Origin: Ursus arctos
Lineage: Eukaryota; Chordata; Mammalia; Carnivora; Ursidae
DNA length: 64,000 bases
Direction of reading: 5' to 3'
Assembly (NCBI RefSeq): GCF_023065955.2
Contig: NW_026622986.1
Coordinates: forward strand, 12,239,848-12,303,847
Positions 22,043 through 33,282 of this stretch are shown piece by piece. Position 1 is the first letter of the stretch. Each line of letters starts with the position of its first letter. The notes beneath the pieces were generated by a model that worked only from the letters and a program-made list of their open reading frames with translations, made no database searches and was not told the DNA's origin. Both the position numbers and the translations under genes were made by a program.

Positions 22043-22229
22043 GGGGCACCTGGGTGGCTCAGTGGTTAAGCATCTGCCTTCAGCTCAGGTCATGATGCCT
22101 GAGTCTTGAAATCAAGCCCTGCATCAGGCTCCCTGCCCACTGGGAGTCTGCTTCTCTCTGCCCCTCTGCCTCTCTCTGCACTTGTGCTCTCTCTCTCTCT
22201 CTCAAATAAATAAAAAAAATCTTTAAAAA
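22043..22229 (+). mobile_element. Can-SINE, older type
   Basis: Head ggggcacctgggtggctcag, core cagctcaggtcatgatgcct, 3' domain with a (CT)n run and an A-rich tail. The tail is the landing site of the next SINE. Confidence 0.95.
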
Positions 22230-22239
22230 TAAACAAATA

Positions 22240-22450
22240 GGGGCACCTGGGTGGCTCAGTCGGTTAAGCAACTGCCTTCCGCTCAGGTCATGATCCCAGG
22301 GTCCTAGGATTGAGTTCCTCAATCAGGCTCCTTGCTCAGCGGGGAGCCTGCTTTTCCCTCTGCCTGCTCTGCCTGCTGTTCCCCTGCTTGTGCTTACTCT
22401 CTCTGACAAATAAATAAATAAAATCTTTAACATAAAAAAAATTTAAAAAA
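22240..22450 (+). mobile_element. Can-SINE, older type, in the tail of the previous SINE
   Basis: Head ggggcacctgggtggctcag, core gctcaggtcatgatcccagg, 3' domain ctgcttttccctctgcctgc, tail aaataaataaataaaatctt. Same orientation as its neighbour and separated only by the A-rich tail. Confidence 0.95.
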
Positions 22451-22594
22451 ATAATAAAATGGATAGAACAGTTTAGATAAACACAGCAGCTTCAACACAG
22501 CAGAAAACATTATTTGCAAACAGAAAGGCAAATCAACTGAAAACAACCAAAATGGATCACAGAGAAAAAGAACATTTGAAATAAGAGATATGTG

Positions 22595-22860
22595 GGACAT
22601 GTTTAATGTTTACATGTATACGGTTGGAGTCCTAGAAAGAGATGACAGAGAAAATGGGGGGAAAAATGTTCTAAGAGAAAATGGATATTTTCCAAAATTG
22701 ATAAAAACAAAACAAAACACCAACCCACAAATTTAAAAAGCCCAGAGAAACTGAAATAGGGTAAATACACAAGCAAAAGAAAATCATACCTAAATATTAT
22801 CATATCAAACAGTCAAAATCCAAAGAAAAGGGAAAATCTTTTAAAAAATCCAGAAAAAAG
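22595..22860 (+). mobile_element. old L1M, left part of an interrupted copy
   Basis: 'acggttggagtcctagaaag', 'ttttccaaaattgataaaaa' and 'aggggtaaatacacaagcaa'-like blocks match the old L1M/L1ME internal 3' region. The same element continues at 23700 after another L1. Confidence 0.75.
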
Positions 22861-23699
22861 TAACATTACCATAATATATAAAGAGTTCTAAATTCAAATA
22901 ACAAGAAAACAAACTACCCAATTTTATAAAAGAGGCGGCAAAATACATGAAAAGGCATTTCTGAAAAATATACAAATGGCATGTAAGCACATAAAAACAT
23001 CCAACATCATCAGTCATTAGGAGAATGCAAATTAAAACCACAATTAAAAACCAGGACACACACAATAGAATGCTTAAAATAAAAAAGGATGACAATGGTA
23101 CATGCTGGTAAGAAAGTGGAACAACTGAAACCCTCATGCTTTGCCGGTAACAAATGCAAATTGTTACAGCTATTTTGGAGGATGGTTTCTGACAAAGTGA
23201 AGCAGACACTTGCCATGTGACCATTAGGAAGTGCAACTGTATGTCCACGCACAGATTTATACATGACTGTTCAGAGAGCCTTTATTCACCATAGCCTAAC
23301 ACTGGAAACCAACTAAACGCCTATCGACTAATGAATAGCTGACTAAACTGTGGTCTATGCAATGGAATACTACTTGGCACCAGAAATGTATTGAAACATA
23401 CATCAACAAAGATAGATCTCAAAGCATTATGCTCAGTGAAAGAGGTTAGCCATAAAATGCTACATACTTTACTGTTCCATTTATATGAAATGCTAGAAAA
23501 GGCAAAACTATAGTCACATAAATTAGATCAAGTGGTTGAACAGGGTCATTTGGAGAGAGGGGGTTGATTGCAGAGATGAGTGAGAAACTCTTTGAGGTAA
23601 TGGACATGACTGTTTCCATTTGAAAAATCTCTAAATCATATACTTAAAATAACCGATTTTTATTATATGTAAGATAGACTCAATAATGTGAATTTTTTT
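22861..23699 (+). mobile_element. L1 (L1MB/MC-type) 3' end nested in an older L1M
   Basis: Decayed ORF2 end and 3' UTR: 'aagcacataaaaacatccaa', 'catcagtcattaggagaatg', 'atgcaatggaatactacttg', 'gtgaaagaggttagccataa' and 'ccatttatatgaaatgctag'. Sequence on the left reads '...tccagaaaaaag' and on the right 'agtatcatcttcagacagca', which join in the older L1, so this copy landed inside it. Confidence 0.8.
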
Positions 23700-24560
23700 T
23701 AAGTATCATCTTCAGACAGCAACAATAACGACAGCTGACTGCTCAGAACAAATGGGAGAAACAAGAACCAATAGAATACTTTTTAATTACCAGAAGAAAA
23801 TAACTCTCAACCTAGAATTTTATATACAGCAAAAGTACCCTTCAAAACTAAAGGTGTAATAGACGCTTTTAAACAAAGAACAGCTGGAAGAATTTATCAT
23901 CAGTAGAACTGCATTAGAAGTAAAACTAAAGAGACTTATTCAGGCAGAAGGAAAATGATCCCAGGCGGAAAAGTGGAAATAGAGTATGAAATAAAGACTA
24001 CTAGAAAAGATAATGATGTGGGTAAATTGCATTAGCAGTGAGTATACAAATCAATAATTGCATTAAAATGCATGACAACAATGATGTACAAGAAGAGATG
24101 GAGGTGTAAATGGAATTAAAGGGTTCAAAGTTTCTAGATGTATTAAAGAAATGGTAAAATTAAAATTTTTAATGGACTAGGGACATCTGGCTGCCTCAGT
24201 TTGTAGAGCATGTGGCTCTTGATCTCCAGATCATGAGTTCAAGTTCCACATTGGGTGTAGAGCTTACTAAAAAATAAAAAATAAAATTAAAAATTTAACA
24301 GACTGAAAGCAAATGAATGCAGAACTCTAGGAGAAACACTAAAACTATAGTAAAAGTATGTATAATTTATATGTTAAAAGAAGAGAAATGGGTGCATAAG
24401 AAATGATTCTGATGAAAAAAAGACAAGAAAAAGGAACATAAACTGATGGGCCAAATTTAAAAATGAAGAGGAAGATGGTATAAATCTATATTTGTAATTG
24501 CATTAAATATAAATGGAATTAATACTCTGAGTAAAACTAAGATTGTCCAATCAAGGTAGG
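23700..24560 (+). mobile_element. old L1M, right part of the interrupted copy
   Basis: Continues from 22860 with 'gacagctgactgctcagaac', 'ctctcaacctagaattttat', 'gcagaaggaaaatgatccca' and 'ttgcattaaatataaatgga'. A short SINE (24179) is inserted. Confidence 0.75.
24179..24290 (+). mobile_element. short Can-SINE variant lacking the CT-rich domain
   Basis: tRNA-like head (agggacatctggctgcctca) and 'gagttcaagttccacattgg', then 'gtgtagagcttac' directly followed by an A-rich tail. This matches the short carnivore SINE form without the long 3' domain. Confidence 0.8.
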
Positions 24561-24599
24561 CAGTGATGTGCAGGATAAATTAGAGGACACGGAGATCGA

Positions 24600-27054
24600 A
24601 GGCTATTGATGTAGTAGTCCCAACTGTAAGGGGAAAAGGATTCATTCTAGTTTGTAGGATCGCCAGCTCCTGGCAGCTACTTTGCTCATAGCAGATAAAA
24701 TGACCTACTCAGCCCTCTGGGAGGGTATGCCAAGTGGGGATTTCTACTAGGGCTAGATGGAATAGGATCGTTGATGGGTAGCAATGGAGTGAGAAGATGT
24801 CTCCAGCATGAGTTTCTTGTCAATATTTTCTAGTTGGGGATCCGTCTTAGGGCCAAGACTTGTCCTTGGATACCTGTCTTTCAGGGACAGAAGAGAGTCA
24901 ATCGACTTGAACATGAGGGGAGGGGTAAGCACACACATGGAAACAGCCACACTGGTGATATCTGAGCTGGGGGCAGTTAGGTTCAAAGTTGATTATGCCA
25001 CTTTGTTTGTGTCTGCTTTACCTGTTTGTGTTAGGAGACCCCATGCAAAAGGCTTTGTTCTACAGATCTTCTTGTATAAGTTTCCTGATTATTGTGTCCC
25101 CAGTGAACCACAAGCATCAAGGTCACCAAGGTTCTCTCCTCTACTTGCTTTTATTCTTATTCAGTGAATGTGGAAGGTCAAGCAAATGTGGATGTTTACA
25201 GCTGCTATTCTTGGCTATATTGATTCTGCATTAGACAAGGTCACCTGAAAGACAAAGCAGGCTCCTGGAAGACTAAACCCTCAGGACTGAGCCCTGGGCT
25301 TTTGCCATCATAATCCCCTGCCTCTCCATTAACTATGCAATATCTTCCATGGTTATTGTTCCATTTTTTTTTCCCCAGAAGTTTTCTGGAGAACCCAATG
25401 TAGCACTCTTGGCTCCTTGATTGATTACACACAACCTACAAGAGGAGGTTGCCTAAATTAAGCTACTTGCCTAAATTAAGAGTGTGACAGAAAGATGGAT
25501 GCCTACACCACAGAAATTTGACCCCTCTTGAGTTTCAATCCCAATTGTGGATTGTCGTGATATCATAAACCCACACTAGTGCCTGATAAGAAAAAAGCCC
25601 TGAATGCATTGTAAAGACGATGTAATCTGTGTTATACATTACCTTTTTAATGAGGAATCCTGGAGAAATTCCTGTCTGATTTTAGAATCAAAAATAGCTG
25701 TAGCTTTCCTGAGCTGTTACATTCATTTTTTTATCTCACGAACACTTCAGTGTGCTGTCCTAATTTCCTTTTTCACCGGGACCACTAGAACATTGTAGTG
25801 GGCACTGGTTGCTTACCAATATCCGGCTTTTCTCCTTCCACGGGGAACACTAGGCTTTTCAGCTCTCTTGTGGGTGGGCTCACGGGACGACTTCTGGCCA
25901 ATGAGAGAGTAAAAGCAACATAATGGAAGCATCTGACTGCTAGTGCAAGAGCCCCCGGAGCTCTTTTTCCCTTTGCCACAACGAAAGGCAGTATGAGTGT
26001 CATGGTTGCTCCATTGGCGCAGAAATTAGGCACAAGTGTGGGGAGCAGGACTCCAGGTCACCTGCAGTGGGTCTGTAGCGTGAAAGAGAAACTAAACCAT
26101 AGTTACTATGAGCTCCTGAGATTTGGAGATTCCTTTTACCATAACATAACCTAGTCTACCCAGATTAATATAAACATAGCTAACTTTACAGTCCGTCGGT
26201 GGAAGGGAAGTTGATTGTTATTTTATGTATTTTAATCTAATGTCTGATCGTTTTGCCTCACCCTTGTTTTATCATTCAACACAATTTAACATATCCAATC
26301 TCGTCATATTTCATGCATCCTCCTAAGCCATTTTTGAGAATAGAGTAGGGAGAAATAAGCAAAGTGAAATAATGGTTTGTATGAACACTGAAGAAAGACG
26401 TCAGGACAAGTTGGCTATGCAGGATAAACAGATTTTAAGCATAGGCTGCTCTGGAAATTCTCTGCTAGAAGTGCAAATACTTTACGTAAGCGTAGACCCA
26501 GCAGCTGTATTTCCAGAGGGATACACTAGAGGGCGTGTGGAGTTTGGCGTGCCCTGAGGACACCCTCCGGAACAATGTACTGGGAAAGGCTATTGTCCGG
26601 GAATTTTGGTGAGACTCGTCTCTTTTTCCATGCTTGAAATTTAAGAAATCTGTATTGATTGACTTACATTTTATGCAAAGTCAGGTGTAGACAACATGTT
26701 TTAAAAAACTGAAGCTTTCCTGTCTGTAATATTGTTTGATTATAAAAATTTAGAATTGAAGGGTGTCTTACTTGGAGTTTTAGAGAATCTGTTCACACGG
26801 GAATTTTCCTTTAGTGCAGAATTCTACCCAAACTTGCTTAATGTTCTTTAGGCTTTTGGTTTGTTTTGGGTTTGGTTTGGTTTGGTTGTTTTTTCCTCTT
26901 CCCTCAAAACCAACAAGCCTTAGCCTCCCACTTCCTAGGACAGGCCTTCTAATTGGCAAATTCATTATCTGGCATTCTAATTTGAGATAAAGGATAATGG
27001 CTAACGATACCTTATTACTAAACACACCTACCCATCCAGATAGAATTATGGTGG
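24600..27054. other. unannotated, mostly unique sequence
   Basis: The longest repeat-poor tract in the first half. No exon, RNA or repeat is supported. Frames of 60-120 codons (for example 24808-25167 +) overlap frames on the other strand and have no domain. Confidence 0.5.
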
Positions 27055-27094
<40 letters not shown>

Positions 27095-27290
27095 AGAGAG
27101 AGAGAGCAGGGAGGAGGGGGGTGTGCAGAGGGAGAGGGCGAGAGAGAATCTTAAGCAGGCTCCACACCCAGTGCAGAGCACACCCCCGCTCCCCCACCCT
27201 GCCACAGGGCTCAATCTCCCCACGCTTGGATCATAACCTGAGCCAAAATCAAGAGTTGGACGCTTAACCAACTGAGCCAGGGAGGAGTCC
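27055..27290 (-). mobile_element. Can-SINE, older type, with (GT)n at its tail
   Basis: A (GT)n run at 27055-27091 sits where the reversed A/T-rich tail would be, followed by gagagagagcagggaggagg, 'gagaatcttaagcaggctcc', the 'ccaactgagcca' head complement and a degraded ggaggagtccc end. A 163-codon minus frame across it is SINE and microsatellite translation only. Confidence 0.85.
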
Positions 27291-27739
27291 CTAGAAGTCT
27301 ATTTTTAACTGGTTCTAACTCCATAGTCAAAAGGGGACCACTGAGATAAGTATGGAAGTTGCTTTAGGGCAGAGACACTTGCAGGTGTGAGTAACATTAC
27401 CAACTTCTCATATGTACTGATGTGCCTAAAGTCGTAGTAATTTATCCATCACCCAAGACAACAGTTCCACTCTCAGGAGAGTCACTATTCATACAGCAAG
27501 CTGAATAGCATTAAATATTTTATGGGAGAATTTTGTTATTCAGATCCCCGGTGTGAAGATAATGCATCTGGAATTCAGATGTGTTATGAACTTTTGTGTG
27601 ATTGTTTAAATATTTGGTAATAATAATAGGAATCGGATACAGAGTTCAAATGCATTTGATCATCTCCGAACATTCTTTCAGTCAATAGTTTCAATCTGCT
27701 GTCTTTTGAGAAAGAGCATCAGAGAAATGAAAAGATACA
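27291..27739. other. unannotated sequence
   Basis: No gene or clear repeat seen. Confidence 0.45.
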
Positions 27740-27866
27740 GATTTTGAAGTCAATAAATGTGGAATTAGACCCAGACTACCACATTATCCGAAATTTTATT
27801 TTCCTCAACTGTAAAACAGGAATATCAATACATATCTCAAGGATTTGGGGGAAGCTTTATGTCTTA
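27740..27866 (-). repeat. MIR, antisense
   Basis: 'gtggaattagacccagacta', 'ttttattttcctcaactgta' and 'aacaggaatatcaatacata' are the reversed MIR core, moderately diverged. Confidence 0.6.
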
Positions 27867-27882
27867 TGAAAAGTAACTAGAA

Positions 27883-28015
27883 ATAAGGGAGCCTGGATGG
27901 TCCATTTGGTTAAGCTTCTGACTCTTGATCTCAGCTCAGGTCTTGATCTAGGGGTTGTGAATTCAAGCCCCATGTTGGTTTCCATGCCCAGCATGGAGCC
28001 TACTTAAAATAAAAA
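27883..28015 (+). mobile_element. short Can-SINE variant
   Basis: Head agggagcctggatggtccat, core 'gaattcaagccccatgttgg', then gcatggagcctacttaaaat tail without the long CT-rich domain. TSD gaaaagtaactagaa (27868-27882) and gaaaagtaactggaa (28016-28030), one mismatch in 15. Confidence 0.9.
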
Positions 28016-28030
28016 GAAAAGTAACTGGAA

Positions 28031-28500
28031 TATGTCAAGTAAATGTTCACTTTATCTTTTCCATCAAATCGTTTGTCAGATATAGGAATCATGAACAAGA
28101 TTAATTTATTTAAATTACATTTCTAAGATATAGAGGTGAAATGACATTTCTAGTTAGTACAGGTAAAGCAAAACAGCTGGTGGAAAATAGTAATGGTGAG
28201 ATGCCCGAGACTGACAGAATGGATCTAGGTTTGGTGTGACCAACGGAACAATCAGCCCTTGGGACATCTGTCCACTATCCAAGGTCTCAGCATCTGGTCC
28301 CCCAGTAGGAATGGGTCACTACAGAACACTCTGGCTAGTAGCCTCCAGCTCTCGCATAAGTCTTCACTTCTCTCTCAATTTTATCATTGCCCACATGATT
28401 CCACATAAAAAGAAATGAAAACTTAGACCAGAATAGACAATATAGTTAAAACTGTCATGTTGCTTGAACATGATCTAAGTTTCATTTTTTTTTAAATTAG
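28031..28500. other. unannotated sequence
   Basis: No gene or recognised repeat. Confidence 0.45.
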
Positions 28501-28507
28501 TCTTTTT

Positions 28508-28751
28508 AGGGGGTCCTCGGTGGCTCAGTTGGTTAAGCTGCCAACTCTTGGATTTGTCTCCAGTTGTGATCTCTGGGTTGTGATCTCAGCGTCATGGGAT
28601 CGAGCCCAAATCAGGCACTGAAGCATGGAGTCTGCTGGAGATTGTTTCCCTCTTCCTCTCCTTCCCCTTTGCTCCTCCCCCGAATTGTGCTCCCTCACAC
28701 GCGCTCTCTCTCTCTCTCTCTAAAATAAATAAATAAAATCTTTTAAAAATA
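28508..28751 (+). mobile_element. Can-SINE, older type with internal repeat
   Basis: Head gggggtcctcggtggctcag and 3' domain ending (CT)n then aaataaataaataaaatctt. The core contains ttgtgatctctgggttgtga, in which the 'ttgtgatct' block occurs twice, so it is longer than usual. Flanks attagtctttt and attagtctttg suggest a TSD. Confidence 0.9.
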
Positions 28752-31700
28752 TTAGTCTTTGCAGCAGAATAACTAAAGAAATGTTTGCTTTTAGGGACAT
28801 TTCCCAGGTTATATATTATTTCAGTTTTTGCCAAAAAAAAAAAAAAACTATCTATCTGATTATATTCAATTATCATAAACCATCATTTTCAAATTAACTG
28901 GTTAAGTTTAACATGTTATTTTTTAACCAATTAGAATATGTAGAATATGGAGCCAGAACCAATAAAACGGCAATAGATATGTATATGTGAAGAAAATATG
29001 TATATGTGAAGAACGGTTTCTATTACAAGCACCTGATATAGGGTGTGCCTTTTAGAAAAAGTTATTATTCCAGAAAATGATAACTGAAATGTCAGCAATT
29101 AAAACAATCTAGACCGGAGCGAATACAAAGGGAAATATAAATTCCATGATTATCTACACCTAATTCTTACTGAGTTGTGGCTTGAGTGTTGATACTCTTT
29201 GCTACAAATCTTGTCATTCATTTCCTGGAGGCTGCACTGATTGGATTGGGGGCTGGACACTGGGAGCTGGGTGACACATTCTCTCAGAAGTTTCTGTCCT
29301 GGGTCTCAAAATCATTCTGAAAGAAGAATGACTTTCATCTTCCTTTCTTTAGAGGGACACACACCTCTGGCCAAAGTATTAATTTCCATGACCATCCTAT
29401 TATGCTGCCCTGTTTGAACCAGAAATAATGGTCAAAACTGATTAAAATACAACACTTCAAGTGCACTCCCTTAGGTTTCACTGTAAAATATAATTCTGTG
29501 CATTTCAAATTTACTTAGTTAAGTTTTTATAGCTAAATTTTCTGAAGTTTTTTTTTTTGTTGTTAACTTGGGTCATTTTAAATCTCATATATACTATTAA
29601 ATAAGGTTAAGCAAAGCTATTTCAGAGAAGAATCCATTCTGTTTTTTCTAGTTTGCCATCCTTTTTAATTTCTCCAAAGAACAAAAAGGCTGAGTCAGCC
29701 CTACTCTAAGGACAAACTCCCTGGACCTTATTCTGATTTCTCACTGTCCTCTTTACCCCTCTGTCACTCCTCTCCCCCATGCCTCCTGGATATTTTGTTC
29801 CTTTGTCTTTTTAACCCTGGGAGATTAGCAGAAATTGCATGAAAACCTCAGCTATTCTGAGCAAAAGAAATAGATAAGCCGTACAATATGGGAAATGAGA
29901 GGAAGAACCTTGGAGAAAGAGGATACAGTTGTAAGGGTGGGAGAAGGCAGATAGGTCTGGAACAGGCCAGAAGTCGGTTCAGTTCAGGTACCACATGGAA
30001 ATAAGTACACAGGGGAAATAGAAGGTGAAAAACAAACTTCCGTTAGGACTGAAGGGAGGGAGAGCCCAGCAGGCTGGTGAGGGCCCCAGGCACCACACTG
30101 AGAACAGGGCCATAGGGCTTGGGGTGAGCCAAAGGGAGGAGTAACCCAGGGTCGGTATTCTCAGGGTGTCAGTTGGTTTTATTATCATGAAAGACAAGAA
30201 TAAAACTAGTAAGGCCGATGAGACTGATTCTGAGATACCTGGAATCACTCGGTACGGTAAGATTTATAGGGACATCTTGTAAACCCCCAATAGTCTTGTC
30301 CTCTGATAGTGTTCTCAATATCAAAGCCGATTTGGCTATATTTTAGGAAGTGAGATCAGGGCTCTCTAGACAAGGAATTTACTACTCTACCTCCCAGGCA
30401 TCTCCATAAAAGAGGAGAGATCAGAGGAAGAAGGAGAAGGAGAACCTCAAGAGCTCATTGATGGGACCCAAGGACTGGGAATGATGGGTACCTATTCAAT
30501 AAAGACAAGAGTGAGAGCACTTAAGTGAAGGAGAGGACTCCGTAGAGAGGTGGTGCTGGGACAAATCCCCACTGATGACACCTACATGTGTTTTTCAGGA
30601 AAGCAGAGAGCAAGGTCATCTGCTGAGAATAAGGGGAGAGGAGCTCAGAGGGGCTCGGTAGACTAATGATAGTTCATTATTATCAATATTGTTAATCAAT
30701 TAAAATCTAAAAGTATTTTTTAAGAAAAACTAAGTATCAACCCTTTAATTTATTCTGGCCCAATAGGTCCCTAGCATAGAGACCCCAAAAAAAAAAAAAT
30801 CTCTCTACATCCAGTTATCTAACTAGGCTGAGAGACTCTAGGGACTCTTCTGAGAGTATAGGTTTAGGAGAGAGAAGAAAAAGCACTGGTACATTTACAA
30901 GAAAAACAAATGGGGTTAAAATTAGGACTGAATGAAATGGTTGCCGTTTTTTTGTTTCGGGGGTTTTTTTGGTTGTTTCACTCCTGCATAACACAAACCT
31001 AGTATTGTATAATCTAGTTCATAGAGAAACAAGTAAAACACTTATAAATATTTACCAAAATCACAACAGAAAGAAATGAAACGTTATTGAGATAATATAG
31101 ATATATATTTCTAAAAAATGTATATTTGTTGCTTTTCATTTTCATCTTCTATAAGCAATGGCAGCATTGAGAGACTTTGAATGTACAGTCTCAACTAATT
31201 CATATTCTATTCTCATTGGATATTCCTGGATCACAGAAAGATTGTTAAACTCATGATACATTTTGATTTAGGAAAACAAAACAAAAATAGTCATCACCAT
31301 CACACTACTCTGTACCCTTAAAACCTCTTCTATCTTTTCTGTTGCCCATTTTTGCCTTATTTCATTATGATGGAAAGCCCCAAGCTTGGGGCTTTAGACC
31401 CCGAAACACCAAAATCTAGGTATAGGATCTTGAGCCAGTGGCCCAACCTGCTTGGGCTTCCGTCTTCGTATCAACAATTAAAAAGACACCAGCTCTGGTT
31501 TTCTGTCTAGGACATTGGGAAGATATCCTAAACCTCTGCCTTGCCTACAGCCTTTCTTCTGACTCACAGGAGAGCTGAGAATCACATGACTAATCTTTAC
31601 AGCTAAGAAGGCATCCTGGACTCTTGGACATTCCGGAGTAAAGGTCCTGGGGTTAGGTCCTGGGAGATGAGACTTGCTGTCTGGAAGGACTTCTGGAGAT

Positions 31701-31754
31701 GCAGAGTCATTTAATGGAAATATTAAAGCAAATGTGACCTTATTCTGTAGTCAT
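28752..31754. other. unannotated 3-kb stretch
   Basis: The largest interval without a recognised element. It holds a short tandem duplication at 28977-29013. Part of 31410-31500 could be a reversed MIR. No exon with splice signals plus an open frame stood out; the 89-codon minus frame at 29979-30248 has no domain. Confidence 0.45.
28977..29013 (+). repeat. 18-bp tandem duplication
   Basis: The unit atatgtatatgtgaagaa occurs twice in a row with near-perfect identity. Confidence 0.85.
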
Positions 31755-31930
31755 AGGGTTGGGACATCCGGGCCACATATGCCTTATCTCATTTAATCTT
31801 TATAACAGACCAGCGAGAAAGGAATAATCATTCTCAAATTATAGACAAGGAAGCTGGGATGTGACGACTGTTCAAGATCATCGAGTTGAAAGCACAGAGC
31901 TGAGTTTCTAACCAGCAATTTCTCAGAACA
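31755..31930 (+). repeat. MIR
   Basis: 'atctcatttaatctttataa', 'atcattctcaaattatagac' and 'aaggaagctgggatgtgacg' keep MIR order, with a decayed core (ttcaagatcatcgagttgaa). Confidence 0.8.
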
Positions 31931-32006
31931 TTCTTTTTGTCCTGTAGGACCACTCTGCTTCATAGAGGCCCTCTGTCCAGGAATATTGAGCTAGCATATT
32001 GTTAAA

Positions 32007-32055
32007 ATGGAAGATTCACTCTTGCTATTGCTTTGGCTGGTTTTTAACACTTCAG
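32007..32055 (+). other. signal-peptide-like mini-exon candidate
   Basis: An ATG in good context (aaaATGg) opens 16 codons, Met-Glu-Asp-Ser then a run of five Leu, Trp, Leu, Val, Phe, and ends in phase 1 at a cag/gtacaa donor-like site. First exons of immunoglobulin-superfamily receptors often look like this. There is no further support; unspliced, the frame stops after 25 codons. Chance is likely. Confidence 0.15.
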
Positions 32056-32104
32056 GTACAACTCTATATCACTTTGGATTATAATTATTTGCATGTTTGC
32101 TTCC

Positions 32105-32250
32105 TGCTCTGAATTACAAGATTTTCAAAGACAGGGGCTGTGTCATACTCATTAGCTCTCCAACAGCAAGGAGGATTTTTCCAACAAAGTGTTTGCTAAG
32201 TGACTTGCTACGTATATGTATGAGTAAATGAATGAATGAGTGTGCAAGTG
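32105..32250 (+). mobile_element. LINE/L2 3' end
   Basis: 'ttcaaagacaggggctgtgt', 'agctctccaacagcaaggag' and 'gagtaaatgaatgaatgagt' match L2 3' terminal order. Confidence 0.65.
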
Positions 32251-32310
32251 TGCATTTCATGTCCCTTGTTAATATGTGCAATTCTGACAAGTGTGGAGAG
32301 TGACTTTTTT

Positions 32311-32507
32311 TTTTTTTTAAGATTTTATTTATTTATTTGACAGAGATAGAGACAGCCAGTGAGAGAGGGAACACAGGCAGGGGGAGCGGGAGAGGAAGAA
32401 GCAGGCTCATAGCGGAAGAGCCTGATGTGGGGCTCGATCCCATAACGCCGGGATCACGCCCTGAGCCGAAGGCAGACGCTTAACCGCTGTGCCACCCAGG
32501 CGCCCCA
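32311..32507 (-). mobile_element. Can-SINE (young type)
   Basis: Poly(T), aagattttatttatttattt, gagagggaacacaggcaggg, 'cccataacgccgggatcacg', then the complemented head. TSD agagtgactttttt at 32297-32310 and 32508-32521 (perfect, its end merges with the T-run). Confidence 0.97.
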
Positions 32508-32522
32508 AGAGTGACTTTTTTT

Positions 32523-32580
32523 GATCTCTCATAGCCCCCAACATAGAGCTCAGTAAATGACGCTTAATGAAATGATTAAA
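32523..32580 (+). mobile_element. LINE/L2-like terminal end
   Basis: 'catagcccccaacatagagc' and 'tcagtaaatgacgcttaatg' resemble the last 60 bases of L2 or MIR3. Confidence 0.45.
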
Positions 32581-33099
32581 TTTTTTTGATTGAAATTTCT
32601 GGTATGATATTAAGTTCACTGACTTTTGAATTGTTTCCTTTCAAAGTGCATGTTCAACCATACTAGTTGACGTCAATGCACTACAAACCGAGAACAATAG
32701 TAAGAAGACCCTATGAGAGACGCCAGTAGATGTAGGGTAAGTAACATCAAATAAAACATAGTTTCCTACATGGTCCGGCTCTTCCTATAAGAGTTTCTAC
32801 TTCCTGTTACTTCACATAGCAAGATATCTGGTCACTCACCAGGAATTGGAGATTCTATTCTAGCCAATTGCATACAACTTATTGTTTATAGTAATCTCTA
32901 TTTCATAGAGTATGGATTTTCTTTATTCTGTTTATAGAAAAATCACTATTTTCATTAATTCACAATTAACATCACAAAAGTTCATGTAGGGAGGCCACAC
33001 AAACATTTGTCTAGTCCCAAATTCCACATTGCCTCGGCTAAACCCTCTACAGGAAGAATATCCCCTGCCATTTTCCTCCCCTCCCTCCCCCCCAGAGAG
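32581..33099. other. unannotated sequence
   Basis: No gene or recognised repeat; the right end may include the degraded tail of the next SINE. Confidence 0.45.
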
Positions 33100-33282
33100 A
33101 AATAGAGAGCCCAGGGTTTGGGGGTTTGGGCAGAGGGAGAAGAGAGAAAGGAGAGAATCTTAAGCAGGTTCCACACCCAGCACGGAGCCCCAAGCAGGCC
33201 TCAATCCCATGATCTTGAAATCATGACCTGAGCTGAAATCAAGAGTTGGAGGCTTAACCAACCGAGCCTCCCAGTCACCCCT
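33100..33282 (-). mobile_element. Can-SINE, older type, diverged
   Basis: Reversed: 'gagagaatcttaagcaggtt', 'aatcccatgatcttgaaatc', 'gagttggaggcttaaccaac', 'cctcccagtcacccc'. The tail is degraded and I see no TSD. Confidence 0.85.

Noticed and set aside
26780..27271. 163-codon minus-strand open frame with a His-Thr repeat
   Set aside because: It is translation of a Can-SINE, its (GT)n tail and adjacent unique sequence.
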